Origin: Streptomyces sp. WMMC940 | GTDB lineage: Bacteria > Actinomycetota > Actinomycetes > Streptomycetales > Streptomycetaceae | Direction of reading: 5' to 3' | NCBI RefSeq assembly: GCF_027460265.1 | Contig: NZ_JAPZBC010000001.1 | Span: 4,099,501-4,163,500, forward strand | Length of the DNA: 64,000 nt | Shown: piece by piece, positions 36,377 through 45,462 of the stretch | Layout of the letters: each line of letters begins with the position of its first letter | Numbering within the stretch: position 1 is the stretch's first letter | The notes under the pieces: generated by a model | The model's database searches: none | Told to the model about the DNA's origin: nothing | Seen by the model: only the letters and a program-made list of their open reading frames with translations | Made by a program: the position numbers and the translations under genes

Positions 36377-37654
36377 GTGCAGCGGCGCTACATCTCTCTG
36401 GTGGCGGCGGGGGTCGCACTCGGTACGACGATCGCCCTGACGGGGTGCGGCAGCACAGGGGGATCGGACGACGTGACCCTCCGGCTGGTCGCCGCCGACT
36501 ACGGGAACGGCGCGGAGGACTCCTCGCAGAAGTACTGGGACGAACTCGCGGACCGGTTCGAGGCGGGCAACCCCGGCGTCACGGTCGACGTCGAGGTCCA
36601 CTCCTGGAAGGACGTCGACCGCAAGGTCGCCGAGATGGTGGCAGACGGCGACGCCCCGGACATCGCCCAGATCGGCGCCTACGCCGACTACGCCAACGAG
36701 GACAGGCTGTACCGCGTCGACGAACTCGTCACGATCCCGACGCAGGCCGACTTCCTGCCGGAGCTGAGCGAGGCGGGCCAGACCGAGCGGGTGCAGTACG
36801 GCCTGCCGTTCGCGGCCAGCACGCGGCTGCTGTTCTTCAACGAGAAGCTGTTCGCCGACGCCGGCGTCGAGGCCCCGGCCGACTGGTCGCAGCTGCGCGC
36901 CGCGGCGGAGCGGCTGAAGGCGCGCGGGGTGAAGTACCCTTTCGCCCTGCCGCTGGGCTCCGAGGAGTCGCAGGCCGAGACGATGATCTGGATGCTGAGC
37001 GGGGGCGGCGGTTACCGCGACCGCAACGGCGGCACCTACGACATCGACTCCGAGCAGAACGTCGCCACGTTCACCTGGCTGAAGGACAACCTCGTCACCC
37101 CCGGGCTCACCGGACCCGTCGCGCCCGGGAAACTGGACCGCGCCCAGGCCTTCGAGGCGTTCACCCGAGGCGAGGTCGGCATGCTCAGCGGCCATCCCAC
37201 CCTCATGCAGCAGGCCGAGAAGAAGGGCATCCGGGTCGGGATGGTCCCCATGCCCGGCGTGGACGGCAAGGCCCGGGCGTCGATGGGCGTGGCGGACTGG
37301 ATGATGGCGTTCAAGCAGAACGGCCACCGCAAGGAGATCGGCCGATTCCTCGACTTCGCCTACAGCGACACGAACGTCCTGGAGTTCTCCGGCCGTTACG
37401 ACATCCTCCCGGTGACGGTGAGCGCGAGCGAGGCCATGGCGGCGGACGGCAGGCACAAGCGCCTGTGGAAGTTCCTCGAGGCGCTCCCGACGTCCGAGCT
37501 GTACCCGTCCGGCGAGATGTCCTGGGCGAAGGTCAGCGCGAGTGTGAAGCGGAACATCGGCGACGCCGTCGCACCGCAGGGGGACCCGGCGACGGTGCTG
37601 AACCGGATCGCGAACGACGCGGCGAAGGCGGAGAGCGAGGCGGACGCGGAATAG
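36377..37654 (+). CDS. ABC sugar-importer solute-binding lipoprotein
   Basis: A 425-residue extracellular binding protein (family 1). The signal VQRRYISLVAAGVALGTTIALTGC ends in lipobox LTGC (C24 lipidated). The mature two-lobed domain contains VTVDVEVHSWKDVDRKVAEMVADGDAPDIAQIG and VQYGLPFAASTRLLFFNEKLF. No permease genes adjoin, which is odd for an importer; MsiK could supply ATP hydrolysis. The dre-like site and divergence from the GlcNAc genes point to an amino sugar or its oligomer as ligand. Confidence 0.9.
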   Translation: MQRRYISLVAAGVALGTTIALTGCGSTGGSDDVTLRLVAADYGNGAEDSSQKYWDELADRFEAGNPGVTVDVEVHSWKDVDRKVAEMVADGDAPDIAQIGAYADYANEDRLYRVDELVTIPTQADFLPELSEAGQTERVQYGLPFAASTRLLFFNEKLFADAGVEAPADWSQLRAAAERLKARGVKYPFALPLGSEESQAETMIWMLSGGGGYRDRNGGTYDIDSEQNVATFTWLKDNLVTPGLTGPVAPGKLDRAQAFEAFTRGEVGMLSGHPTLMQQAEKKGIRVGMVPMPGVDGKARASMGVADWMMAFKQNGHRKEIGRFLDFAYSDTNVLEFSGRYDILPVTVSASEAMAADGRHKRLWKFLEALPTSELYPSGEMSWAKVSASVKRNIGDAVAPQGDPATVLNRIANDAAKAESEADAE

Positions 37655-37970
37655 CGCGGGCGGGGCGGTCCGGGCCGCGTCCCGGACCTCGTCCGTGGCC
37701 GAGGTCTCGGGGCGGCGGTGCGGTCCGCGGTCGGTCCCCGTGGCTTCCGCTCGGCGAATGCCGGCGAGTGGGGCGAACGCCGGCGACCGGGGCGGGCGGG
37801 GGGTCGGGGAGCGGATCGTGTCTCCGGGCGGGGCGGGGTTCCGGGACGGGCGCGTGCGGCGTCGCGCTCCTGCCGGGCGCCGGGTGTGCGCCCGGCGCGG
37901 AGAAGTCTGGCCGGAATCACCCGTTCGCCGGGGGCACTGCGCTGTCCGGGGGGACGGTTATGTTGCTGAT
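37655..37970. other. Intergenic region, 316 bp, with a hairpin at 37872-37896
   Basis: No gene. GCCGGGCGC (37872-37880) pairs with GCGCCCGGC (37888-37896) across a 7-base loop, possibly ending the binding-protein transcript. Sequence 37940-37970 should hold the DUF3263 promoter. Confidence 0.5.
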
Positions 37971-38210
37971 ATGACCGACGACCTCGACGACCTCCCCGGG
38001 CGGGACCGCGCCGTGCTGGCCTTCGAGCGGGCGTCGTGGGCCGGGCCCGGCGCCAAGGAGCGGGCGATACGGGAAGAGCTCGGTATCTCCCCCACCCGCT
38101 ACTACCAGCTCCTCAACGCCCTCCTGGACGACCCGCGAGCCCTCGCTCACGACCCCGTGACGGTGAACCGTCTGCGGCGGGTCCGGGAAGCGCGGCGGGC
38201 GCGGCGGTGA
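37971..38210 (+). CDS. DUF3263 small helical protein
   Basis: A 79-residue protein: acidic start, then LAFERASWAGPGAKERAIREELGISPTRYYQLLNALLDDPRAL, which looks like a helix-turn-helix (residues about 30-60), and a basic end (VNRLRRVREARRARR). DUF3263 is an actinobacterial family with sigma-region-4-like or HTH character, so nucleic-acid binding is plausible. It precedes otsB by 61 bp on the same strand. Confidence 0.88.
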   Translation: MTDDLDDLPGRDRAVLAFERASWAGPGAKERAIREELGISPTRYYQLLNALLDDPRALAHDPVTVNRLRRVREARRARR

Positions 38211-38271
38211 CGCGCCGTGGAGATCGCCGCGCGCCGTAGCTGAGCGGGGGCCGCGTCGATAGGGTCGGACC

Positions 38272-39123
38272 ATGGGCAGCTATTCCAACGCACTGCCGGA
38301 ACCGACCACCGCCGCCGGCCGCGAGGGGCTCGCCGCGGTCCTCGAACGGCCCTCGGACAGCGTGGTCGCACTGGATTTCGACGGGACGCTGGCGGAGATC
38401 GTCCCGGATCCCGAGCAGGCGAGGGCGCATCCCTCGACGGTGCCCTCGCTGGCGCGACTCGCGCCGCTCGTGAGGTCGGTCGTCGTGGTGACCGGTCGGC
38501 CGGCCGGGGTCGCCGTCCGGTACGGCGGGTTCGCCGGCATCGAGGGTCTGGAACACCTCGTCGTCCTGGGGCACTACGGTGCCGAGCGGTGGGACGCCGT
38601 CAGCGGCACCGTCCACGCCCAGCCCGAGCACCCGGGCGTCGCCGCGGTACGGGCCGAGCTGCCCGGCCTCCTCGACTCGATGGGGGTGTGGCAGGGCACC
38701 TGGATCGAGGAGAAGGGCCGCGCGGTCGCCGTGCACACCCGCCGCGCCGACGACCCGCAGGCCGCGTTCGAGGCGCTGCGCGAGCCGATCGCCGATCTCG
38801 CCGCGCGCCACGGACTGATCGTCGAACCCGGCCGCCTCGTCCTCGAAGTGCGCCCGCCGGGCGTCGACAAGGGCATCGCGCTCGCCGAGTACGTCCGCGA
38901 GGTGAACGCTTCCGCGGTCGTCTACGCCGGCGACGACCTCGGTGATCTGGCCGCCTTCGCCGCCGTGGAGAAGCTCCGTTCGGACGGAGTGCCCGGACTG
39001 CTCCTCTGCAGCGGCGGCGAGGTCCCCGAACTCGCCGAGCGCGCCGACCTCCCGCTGCCCGGTCCCGCCGCCGTCGTCGCGTTCCTCGCCGCCCTGGCGG
39101 ACCGCATCGACCCCCGAGGTTGA
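38272..39123 (+). CDS. otsB: trehalose-6-phosphate phosphatase
   Basis: HAD-superfamily phosphatase of 283 residues converting trehalose-6P to trehalose. VVALDFDGTLAEIVPD holds the nucleophile D35 and acid D37; VVTGRPAG is motif II; VRPPGVDKGIAL contains the motif III Lys; VYAGDDLGDLAAF is motif IV with two acidic residues. It converges on otsA, an unusual arrangement for partner enzymes that are often co-transcribed elsewhere. Confidence 0.95.
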   Translation: MGSYSNALPEPTTAAGREGLAAVLERPSDSVVALDFDGTLAEIVPDPEQARAHPSTVPSLARLAPLVRSVVVVTGRPAGVAVRYGGFAGIEGLEHLVVLGHYGAERWDAVSGTVHAQPEHPGVAAVRAELPGLLDSMGVWQGTWIEEKGRAVAVHTRRADDPQAAFEALREPIADLAARHGLIVEPGRLVLEVRPPGVDKGIALAEYVREVNASAVVYAGDDLGDLAAFAAVEKLRSDGVPGLLLCSGGEVPELAERADLPLPGPAAVVAFLAALADRIDPRG

Positions 39124-39320
39124 GGATCGACCGGTTGCCGCGTCCGCCCAGTCGGCTCGGGCCGCCGCCCCTGCCCGACGTGGCACCGGTCGCCGCCGGT
39201 GCGGGGCGGAGCCCGGCGCGGGCCCGGTCGCGCTCGTACAGCGGGGGGTGGAGCCCGTTACGGGCAGGGGCGGGTGCGCGTACGGGAGCGGCGCGTGCCG
39301 CCGGGCCCACCCGCCCCGTG

Positions 39321-40826
39321 TCAGTCCGCCTCCGTGACGCCCTCGTCCAGCGCCTCCAGCGCGTGCAGCTGGTCCAGGAACCACTGCTGCGGTGGCAGCG
39401 CGGTCGCCGCCGCGGCCAGGCGCTTGCTGCGCTCCGCGCGTTCGGTGTCCGGCATGGACAGCGCCCGGTGGAGTGCGTCGGCGGTGCCCGTCACGTCGTA
39501 CGGGTTCACCACCAGCGCGTCGTCGCCGAGTTCCGCGTACGCGCCCGCCTCGCGCGACAGCACCAGCGCGCAGCCCGCCTCGGAGACGACCGGGATCTCC
39601 TTGGCGACGAGGTTCATCCCGTCGCGGATGGGGTTCACGAGGGCGACGTCGGCCATCCGGTACGCCGCCAGCGAGCGGGCGAAGTCGTCCTTGACGTGCA
39701 GGAGCACCGGGGTCCAGCCGGGCGTGCCGTACCGGGCGTTGATCTCCTCCGCGACCCGGGAGACCTCGGCCGTGTAGTCGCGGTACACGGCCAGGTCCTG
39801 GCGCGAGGGGTAGGCGAAGGCGAGGTGCACGACCCGCTCGCGCCATTCCGGGTGCTCGTCCAGCAGGGTGCGGTACGCGAGCAGTCCGCGCACGATGTTC
39901 TTGGACAGCTCGGTCCGGTCCACGCGCACGATCGTCCTCCGGCGGTCCGGTCCGCGCTCGTCGCCGCCGATCTGCTCGCGCAGCGCGGCCATGCGCTCGT
40001 CCACGTCCGCCCTGCGCGACCGCTCCCGCAGGAAGTCCGCGTCGGCGCCCAGGCCGTGCACCCCGAGCTCGGTCCGCCGCCGGCGGTGCCCCCGCAGCCG
40101 GTACTCGAGGCTGGGCGGCCCGTCCTTCGGCCAGTGCGGGTCCACGTCGTGGTCGGCCAGGACCCGGTGGCAGCAGTCCTGGAAGGCGCCGAGCCACCGC
40201 TGGGTCAGGAACCCCAGCCGGTTCGCCCCGAGCATCCCGAGGAGCAACTGCTCGGCGATGTCGTCCGGGAGCATCCGGAAGTACTCCGGCGGGGCCCACG
40301 GAGTGTGCGAGAAGTGGCCGATGCGCAGATCGGGCCGCAGGTCCCGGAGCATGCCCGGTACCAGCGCGAGGTGGTAGTCCTGCACCAGTACGGTCGCGTC
40401 CGGGCCGGCCGACTCGGCCAGGGCCTGCGCGAAGGCCTGGTTGTACGCCTCGTACGCCACCCACTGGCGCCGGAACCCGGCGTCGAAGACGGGCTCCAGC
40501 GGTGTCTGGTAAAGCATGTGGTTGACGAACCACAGGACCGAGTTCGCGATGCCGTTGTACGCGTCGGCATGCACGGCGGCGTCGATGTCCAGCATCCGCA
40601 CGCCCGGTTCGCCGATCCCGCGCCGCACCGCCTCGCGGTCCCCGTCACCGAGTGCGGAGCACACCCACAGGGCGTCCGCCTCGGGGCCGATGGCCGACAG
40701 TCCGGACACCAGTCCGCCGCCGCCGCGCCGCGCGTCGAGCGTGCCGTCCTCCCGGAAGGCGTACGTGACCGGGCCCCGGTTGGAGGCGACGAGAACTCTT
40801 GCGGCGTGCTCGTGCTCAGAGACCAT
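39321..40826 (-). CDS. otsA: trehalose-6-phosphate synthase
   Basis: GT20 enzyme of 501 residues joining UDP-glucose and glucose-6P. ASNRGPVTY is the N-terminal acceptor loop, followed by VLVQDYHLALVPGMLRD and GHFSHTPWAPPEYFRMLPD. The donor site includes VNPIRDGMNLVAKEIPV and LSREAGAYAELGDDALVVNPYD. Starts at ATG (MVSEHEHAARVLVASNRG). With otsB it makes trehalose for spores and osmotic stress. Confidence 0.95.
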   Translation of the reverse strand: MVSEHEHAARVLVASNRGPVTYAFREDGTLDARRGGGGLVSGLSAIGPEADALWVCSALGDGDREAVRRGIGEPGVRMLDIDAAVHADAYNGIANSVLWFVNHMLYQTPLEPVFDAGFRRQWVAYEAYNQAFAQALAESAGPDATVLVQDYHLALVPGMLRDLRPDLRIGHFSHTPWAPPEYFRMLPDDIAEQLLLGMLGANRLGFLTQRWLGAFQDCCHRVLADHDVDPHWPKDGPPSLEYRLRGHRRRRTELGVHGLGADADFLRERSRRADVDERMAALREQIGGDERGPDRRRTIVRVDRTELSKNIVRGLLAYRTLLDEHPEWRERVVHLAFAYPSRQDLAVYRDYTAEVSRVAEEINARYGTPGWTPVLLHVKDDFARSLAAYRMADVALVNPIRDGMNLVAKEIPVVSEAGCALVLSREAGAYAELGDDALVVNPYDVTGTADALHRALSMPDTERAERSKRLAAAATALPPQQWFLDQLHALEALDEGVTEAD

Positions 40827-41233
40827 GTCGCGAAACCTAGCCCTTCCTGGAACCGCTCAAACGTACGGCGGACTCCGTGGCCGGAGACCGCCGGAGATCG
40901 TCGGAGACCTGCCCACGACCGTTGGCCGCGGCCGGTGACCGGCTGCGCGCCGCCCCGGGGGACCACCGGAGACCGGCCCGGGACACGTGCGCCCGGTCCG
41001 GGGCCGCCGGTTCGGCCCAGGGCAGGCGGTGTGCCTGGTGGTCCGGTCACTCGCCGGGCCCGGACCTGCCGCCCGGCGGGGACCGTCGGGGGCGGGCCCG
41101 GACGGCCGACCGGGCCCGCGTCTCCCGGAGACGGTTTCGGACCGTCACGCGCCGCCGGTCGGCGTGCGGACACCGGTCCGGCCCGGTCGCGTGCCGTCCC
41201 CCGACGACGGCCCGACCGGTCGCGCTCACGTGA
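40827..41233. other. Intergenic region, 407 bp, GC-rich with CGGAGA repeats
   Basis: No gene found. Degenerate copies of CCGGAGACCG occur at about 40880-40910 and again near 40966-40976. The otsA promoter presumably lies at 40830-40870, where base composition is least extreme. Confidence 0.5.
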
Positions 41234-42178
41234 TCAATGGTTCCCCCGGTCGCGCGTCGCCGCGAGCGCGATGGCGCCGGCGGCCGAGAGTGCCAGGGCC
41301 ACTCCGCCGAGCAGCCAGAGCCGCTCGCCGTCGTGGCCGGCGGCCGCGATCTGGCCGACGGCCCCGCTGCCGTTGCCGTCACCGCTGTCGTGGGCCGGGG
41401 CACCGGCGTGCCCGGCGCCCGCCGCACTGCCGGGGCCACCGGGGGCCGGCGGCACGCCCGCCCCACCCTGGGCACCGTCCTCGGCGCCCTCCCCGTGGAG
41501 ACCGTCCTCATGGCCCTGTTCGAGGCTGTGGTCGTGACTCTCCTCGTCGCCGAGGTCGGTACGGGGAGCCCCGAGCTCCCCGACCTCCTCGGCCACGGGC
41601 GCCGCCGTGCACCGGGCGTCCTTGGTGCCGGTGCCGCAGTTGGACCGCGGGGACTGGACCTCCAGGCCGCCGCCGAGCCGGCCGTCGCCGCCGTCGCCAC
41701 CGTCCTCGCCGCCCACGGTGACCGAGTAGGTGACGGTCGCCGTCCTCCCGGCCGGGATGGCACCCGAGTAGGAGAGCACGGGCTCGGCGTACGCGACCCG
41801 GCCGAGGGTGGTCCGGGCGTTGCGGTCGTAGACGGCGTCGTCGAGGGTGCCGCCGAGATCGTCGGTGAAGCGCACGTCGGGGAGGTCCCGCTCGCCGTTG
41901 TTCGTCGCCCTGATGGTGAACGTGAGGGTGTCCCCGAGGGCGACCCTCTTCGCCGACGCCGTCTTGGTGATCTCCAGATCGGGGGCCGGCGCCGACAGGG
42001 CGGCAGCCGCCGGCACCAAGCCCGTCGTGACGGCGGCGGCACCCGCGGCGACCGCCAGGGCCCCGAGGAACCGGGGCCGATCGCCTCTGCTGCGCCCGCG
42101 GCCCCTCGTCGGTTCCTGGCCGGGCACGGCCCGAACAGGACGGAAGACCCGAGCACCCTGTGAACTCGCATTGCCCAT
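41234..42178 (-). CDS. DUF11-domain surface protein with C-terminal anchor
   Basis: A 314-residue exported protein. Residues 35-62 are a signal-type hydrophobic segment after an Arg-rich start. One DUF11/CARDB-like beta-sandwich follows (LEITKTASAKRVALGDTLTFTIRATNNGERDLPDVRFTDDL, about 70-150). Residues 155-275 are Gly/Glu/Asp/His-rich and disordered. A terminal helix (LWLLGGVALALSAAGAIALAA) plus TRDRGNH resembles an LPxTG-less wall/membrane anchor. Role unknown; adhesion or envelope structure is possible. Confidence 0.75.
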   Translation of the reverse strand: MGNASSQGARVFRPVRAVPGQEPTRGRGRSRGDRPRFLGALAVAAGAAAVTTGLVPAAAALSAPAPDLEITKTASAKRVALGDTLTFTIRATNNGERDLPDVRFTDDLGGTLDDAVYDRNARTTLGRVAYAEPVLSYSGAIPAGRTATVTYSVTVGGEDGGDGGDGRLGGGLEVQSPRSNCGTGTKDARCTAAPVAEEVGELGAPRTDLGDEESHDHSLEQGHEDGLHGEGAEDGAQGGAGVPPAPGGPGSAAGAGHAGAPAHDSGDGNGSGAVGQIAAAGHDGERLWLLGGVALALSAAGAIALAATRDRGNH

Positions 42179-42216
42179 AAGTCCGAAATGTAGACAATCA
42201 TCCCGGCTGGGCCGTG

Positions 42217-43176
42217 TTACGCCGCGCCCGTGTTGCGTCGCCCCGCCCGTCTCGCGTACTCGGCGATGTCCACCATCGGTGGGCGCTCCTCCGTGTCCAC
42301 CGCGTGCGTCCGCGGGACGAACCCGGCCTCGCCGCGCTCGAACTGGGTCAGGGCCGGGCGGACCAGGTGCCCTCGGGACAGGCGCAGCTGGGCCGTGCGA
42401 TAGATCGCCGCCGCCATCCGGCCCAGCGCCTGCCCGTCCTGGTGGCGGTGCAGCCGTACGCCCACGTCCACCTGCGCCAACGCGTCCAGGCCCACCGTGT
42501 GCAGCGCGTCGACCAGCAGGCCCAGCTCCACCCCGTAGCCGACCGGGAACGGCAGCCGCTCCAGCAGCGAGCGCCGCGCCGCGTACTCCCCGCCGAGCGG
42601 CTGGACGAACCCCGCGAGCTGCGGCCAGTGCAGATTGAGCAGGGGCCGGGCCACCAGCTCGGTCACCCTCCCGCCCTGGCCGGGCGCGTCGCCGAGCGGC
42701 CGGTCGTACATCGCCTTGACGAACTGCACCTCGGGGTCGGTCAGCAGCGGTCCGACGGTCCCGGACACGAAGTCCGCCGAGAACTCCTTCAGGTCGGCGT
42801 CCACGAAGCAGACGACGTCGCCTCCGGTCGCCAGGAGGGAACGCCACAGCACCTCGCCCTTGCCGGGCGCGGCCGGGATGCGCGGGAGTATCGCGTCCCG
42901 GTGCACCACCCGGGCGCCGGCGCGTGCGGCGACCTCGGCGGTGCGGTCCGTCGACCCCGAGTCCACGACGACCAGCTCGTCCACGAGCGGCACCGCGTCG
43001 GTCATCAGGTCGCGCCGGATCGCGGCGACGATCTCCCCGACCGTCGCCTCCTCGTTCAGCGCGGGGAGCACCACGCTGACCGTGGTGTCCTGCTTGGCGG
43101 ACAGCAGCCGGTCCAGTGGACGGTCCGCCACCGACCAGGACCGCCGGGCCAGCCAGCGCTCCACCTCTTCCAGCAC
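42217..43176 (-). CDS. glucosyl-3-phosphoglycerate synthase-like GT2 glycosyltransferase
   Basis: A 319-residue GT-A enzyme. SVVLPALNEEATVGEIV is the UDP-binding start, VDSGSTDRTAEVA follows, and CFVDADLKEF carries the DxD metal motif; GGEYAARRSLLERLPFPVGYGVELGLLVD matches the GpgS group, as does a length near 320. GpgS transfers glucose to 3-phosphoglycerate for (methyl)glucosylglycerate. GGAG lies 8 bases before the GTG. Its neighbour otsA also uses UDP-glucose. Confidence 0.88.
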   Translation of the reverse strand: MLEEVERWLARRSWSVADRPLDRLLSAKQDTTVSVVLPALNEEATVGEIVAAIRRDLMTDAVPLVDELVVVDSGSTDRTAEVAARAGARVVHRDAILPRIPAAPGKGEVLWRSLLATGGDVVCFVDADLKEFSADFVSGTVGPLLTDPEVQFVKAMYDRPLGDAPGQGGRVTELVARPLLNLHWPQLAGFVQPLGGEYAARRSLLERLPFPVGYGVELGLLVDALHTVGLDALAQVDVGVRLHRHQDGQALGRMAAAIYRTAQLRLSRGHLVRPALTQFERGEAGFVPRTHAVDTEERPPMVDIAEYARRAGRRNTGAA

Positions 43177-43296
43177 GTGATCTCCATCTCGCGGATCGGA
43201 CGGCCATCTCAAGCGTCCGGGGGTTCGGTTACAGTCTTGAACAACGCGGACCGCAGATGCATGTCGGGGTCGTCGCGCCGAGACAATCGAATACCG

Positions 43297-43439
43297 CTCA
43301 TCCAGAGGGGCAGAGGGACACGGCCCGTTGAAGCCCCGGCAACCCTCCAGCCGATCTCGTCGCGCGTCGCGGCCGAGGCTCACGGCTAGGGAAGGTGCCA
43401 ATTCCGTCTCGCGGTGAAACGCACCGCGGGGAAGATGAG
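43297..43439 (+). ncRNA. SAM-I riboswitch (S-box leader)
   Basis: P1 pairs CTCATC (43297-43302) with GATGAG (43434-43439). Between them are the S-box hallmarks: CCAGAGGGGCAGAGGGA, GGCCCGTTGAAGCCCC, GGCAACC and AGGTGCCAATTCC. The 3' strand of P1 ends about 20 bases before the start codon and next to the ribosome site AGAAAGGG, so SAM probably blocks translation or elongation. It regulates the threonine-synthase-family and ThiS/MoaD genes. Confidence 0.93.
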
Positions 43440-43458
43440 GAGAAAGGGCCTCGCCTCC

Positions 43459-44748
43459 ATGGCTGTGCAGACTGTTGCCACCACCGATTCTGCCGACACC
43501 GTCGACCTGGGCCCCGCCTCCGGGCTCTCCTGCCGCGAGTGCGGCGAGCGCTTCGCCCTCGGTCCGATCTTCGCCTGCGAAGCCTGTTTCGGGCCGCTCG
43601 AAGTCGCGTACGACCTGCCGAGCGGCGACGTCGAGGAACTGCGCAAGCGGATCGAGAGCGGTCCGGAGAACATCTGGCGCTACGCGCCGCTGCTGCCCGT
43701 GCCCGCCGACGTGGCGAGCAAGCCGAACCTGAACCCGGGCTTCACCAAGCTCGTCCAGGCCGACAACCTCGCGCGCGAGCTCGGCGTCACCGGCGGACTC
43801 TGGGTCAAGGACGACTCCGGCAACCCGACCCACTCCTTCAAGGACCGGGTCGTCGCCCAGGCGATCGAGGCCGCCCGGGCCTTCGGCTTCACGACCCTCT
43901 CCTGCTCCTCCACCGGCAACCTGGCCGGTGCCGTGGGTGCCGCGGCCGCGCGCGCCGGCTTCCGCTCCTGCGTGTTCATCCCGCACGACCTGGAGCAGGG
44001 CAAGGTGGTCATGGCCGCCGTCTACGGCGGAGAGCTGATCGGCATCGAGGGCAACTACGACGACGTCAACCGCTTCTGCTCCGAGCTCATCGGCGACCCG
44101 GCCGGCGAGGGCTGGGGCTTCGTCAACGTCAACCTCCGCCCGTACTACGCCGAGGGCTCCAAGACGCTGGCGTACGAGATCTGCGAGCAGCTCGGCTGGC
44201 GACTGCCGGACCAGATCGTCATCCCGATCGCCTCCGGCTCCCAGCTCACCAAGATCGACAAGGGGCTCCAGGAGCTGATCAAGCTGGGTCTGGTCGAGGA
44301 CCGGCCCTACAAGATCTTCGGTGCCCAGGCCGAGGGCTGCTCCCCGGTGTCCGTGGCGTTCAAGGCCGGCCACGACGTGGTCAGGCCGCAGAAGCCGGAC
44401 ACCATCGCCAAGTCCCTGGCGATCGGCAACCCGGCGGACGGTCCGTACGTGCTCGACATCTGCCGGCGCACCGGTGGTGCCGTGGAGGACGTCACCGACG
44501 AGGAGATCGTGGACGCGATCAAGCTGCTGGCCCGCACCGAGGGCATCTTCACCGAGACCGCGGGCGGCACGACCCTCGGTGTGGCGAAGAAGCTGATCGA
44601 GGCCGGGGTGATCGACCCGTCCCTCACCACGGTGGTCGTCAACACGGGTGACGGCCTCAAGACCCTCGACGCGGTGGCCCCGACGACGGGTATGTCCGCA
44701 GTCATCCGCCCCAACCTGGACTCCTTCCGAGAGGCTGGCCTCGCATGA
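43459..44748 (+). CDS. threonine-synthase-family PLP enzyme under SAM control (ThrC or OPH-dependent homocysteine synthase)
   Basis: A 429-residue fold-type II PLP enzyme. An N-terminal zinc-ribbon-like part has C25, C28, C40 and C43; K128 in GNPTHSFKDR binds PLP; LSCSSTGNLAGAVGAAAARAG binds the phosphate. All features fit threonine synthase acting on O-phosphohomoserine. Three points argue for a methionine role: a SAM riboswitch, overlap (ATGA) with a ThiS/MoaD sulfur carrier, and absence of hom/thrB, which normally flank thrC in Streptomyces. It may therefore make homocysteine. Threonine synthase remains possible. AGAAAGGG precedes ATG. Confidence 0.85.
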   Translation: MAVQTVATTDSADTVDLGPASGLSCRECGERFALGPIFACEACFGPLEVAYDLPSGDVEELRKRIESGPENIWRYAPLLPVPADVASKPNLNPGFTKLVQADNLARELGVTGGLWVKDDSGNPTHSFKDRVVAQAIEAARAFGFTTLSCSSTGNLAGAVGAAAARAGFRSCVFIPHDLEQGKVVMAAVYGGELIGIEGNYDDVNRFCSELIGDPAGEGWGFVNVNLRPYYAEGSKTLAYEICEQLGWRLPDQIVIPIASGSQLTKIDKGLQELIKLGLVEDRPYKIFGAQAEGCSPVSVAFKAGHDVVRPQKPDTIAKSLAIGNPADGPYVLDICRRTGGAVEDVTDEEIVDAIKLLARTEGIFTETAGGTTLGVAKKLIEAGVIDPSLTTVVVNTGDGLKTLDAVAPTTGMSAVIRPNLDSFREAGLA

Positions 44749-45020
44749 GCGTCAACGTCCGCATCCCCACCATCCTCCGCACCTACACGGGCGGCCGGGC
44801 CGAGGTCCCGGCCGAGGGTGCCACCCTCGCCGAGGTCATCGCCGACCTGGAGAAGCACCACACGGGCATCGCGGCCCGGGTCCTGGACGACCAGGGCAAG
44901 CTGCGCCGTTTCGTGAACGTGTACGTCAACGACGACGACGTGCGCTTCGAGCAGGGCCTGGAGACGGCGACGCCGGACGGTGCCGGGGTGTCGATCATCC
45001 CCGCGGTGGCGGGCGGCTGA
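44745..45020 (+). CDS. ThiS/MoaD-like sulfur-carrier protein
   Basis: A 91-residue ubiquitin-fold protein ending in AVAGG, the diglycine tail that can be adenylated and thiocarboxylated. IPTILRTYTGGRAEV and VNVYVNDDDVRFEQGLETATPDGAGVSIIPAVAGG match the MoaD/CysO group. Its start overlaps the upstream stop as ATGA. It probably donates sulfur to the adjacent PLP enzyme, in analogy to CysO-CysM or HcyS-MetY; a MoeB-type activating enzyme must be encoded elsewhere. Confidence 0.9.
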   Translation: MSVNVRIPTILRTYTGGRAEVPAEGATLAEVIADLEKHHTGIAARVLDDQGKLRRFVNVYVNDDDVRFEQGLETATPDGAGVSIIPAVAGG

Positions 45021-45462
45021 TCGCCACGCAGAGTCAGCAGAAGTGCCCCCTCCGCAAGCTCGGCGGAGGGGGCGTTTCTGCATGGTTGAGCGCGATAGAG
45101 TTGGGGAAGCCCCCTCCGCTGCGTGTGCCAGGCGCATATGAGAATGCGGTCGCGCACGACAGGAAACAGCCAAAGTGTTCGAGCGTGATGCGCGGTAAGT
45201 GCGCTTTGTCCGGCCCGACTTGCCCGGGAATGCTCGTATTTCTACTAAGTCGTCCTTTCGGTCCTGCCCGGAATTCTCGTCCGATTGACCTGTTGCAGAC
45301 GGCAGTTGGACAGATACATTCAGCCGCGGTCGACGCGTTCCGGCGCACATCCATGGGTCATCCGTATGCCCCTCCGGGCACCGGGGGACACCGCTGGGTG
45401 AGGTCTGACCCGGGTCCGCGAAGTGCGGTCCTGTGCAAGGGCCAGTAATAGGGGAGTTAGGC
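45021..45462. other. Intergenic region, 442 bp, upstream of the cold-shock gene
   Basis: Non-coding. It starts with the terminator at 45045-45073 and is markedly less GC-rich from 45080 to 45360, as expected for regulatory DNA and the long 5' UTR common in cold-shock genes. TTGACC at 45287 could be a -35 element, but no convincing -10 follows. Confidence 0.5.
45045..45073 (+). terminator. terminator of the riboswitch operon
   Basis: GCCCCCTCCGC, 7-base loop, GCGGAGGGGGC, then GTTTCTG, 24 bases after the stop of the sulfur-carrier gene. Confidence 0.88.

Noticed and set aside
39120..41537. Long plus-strand frame opposite otsA
   Set aside because: otsA motifs are unambiguous on the minus strand; the plus translation is low-complexity.
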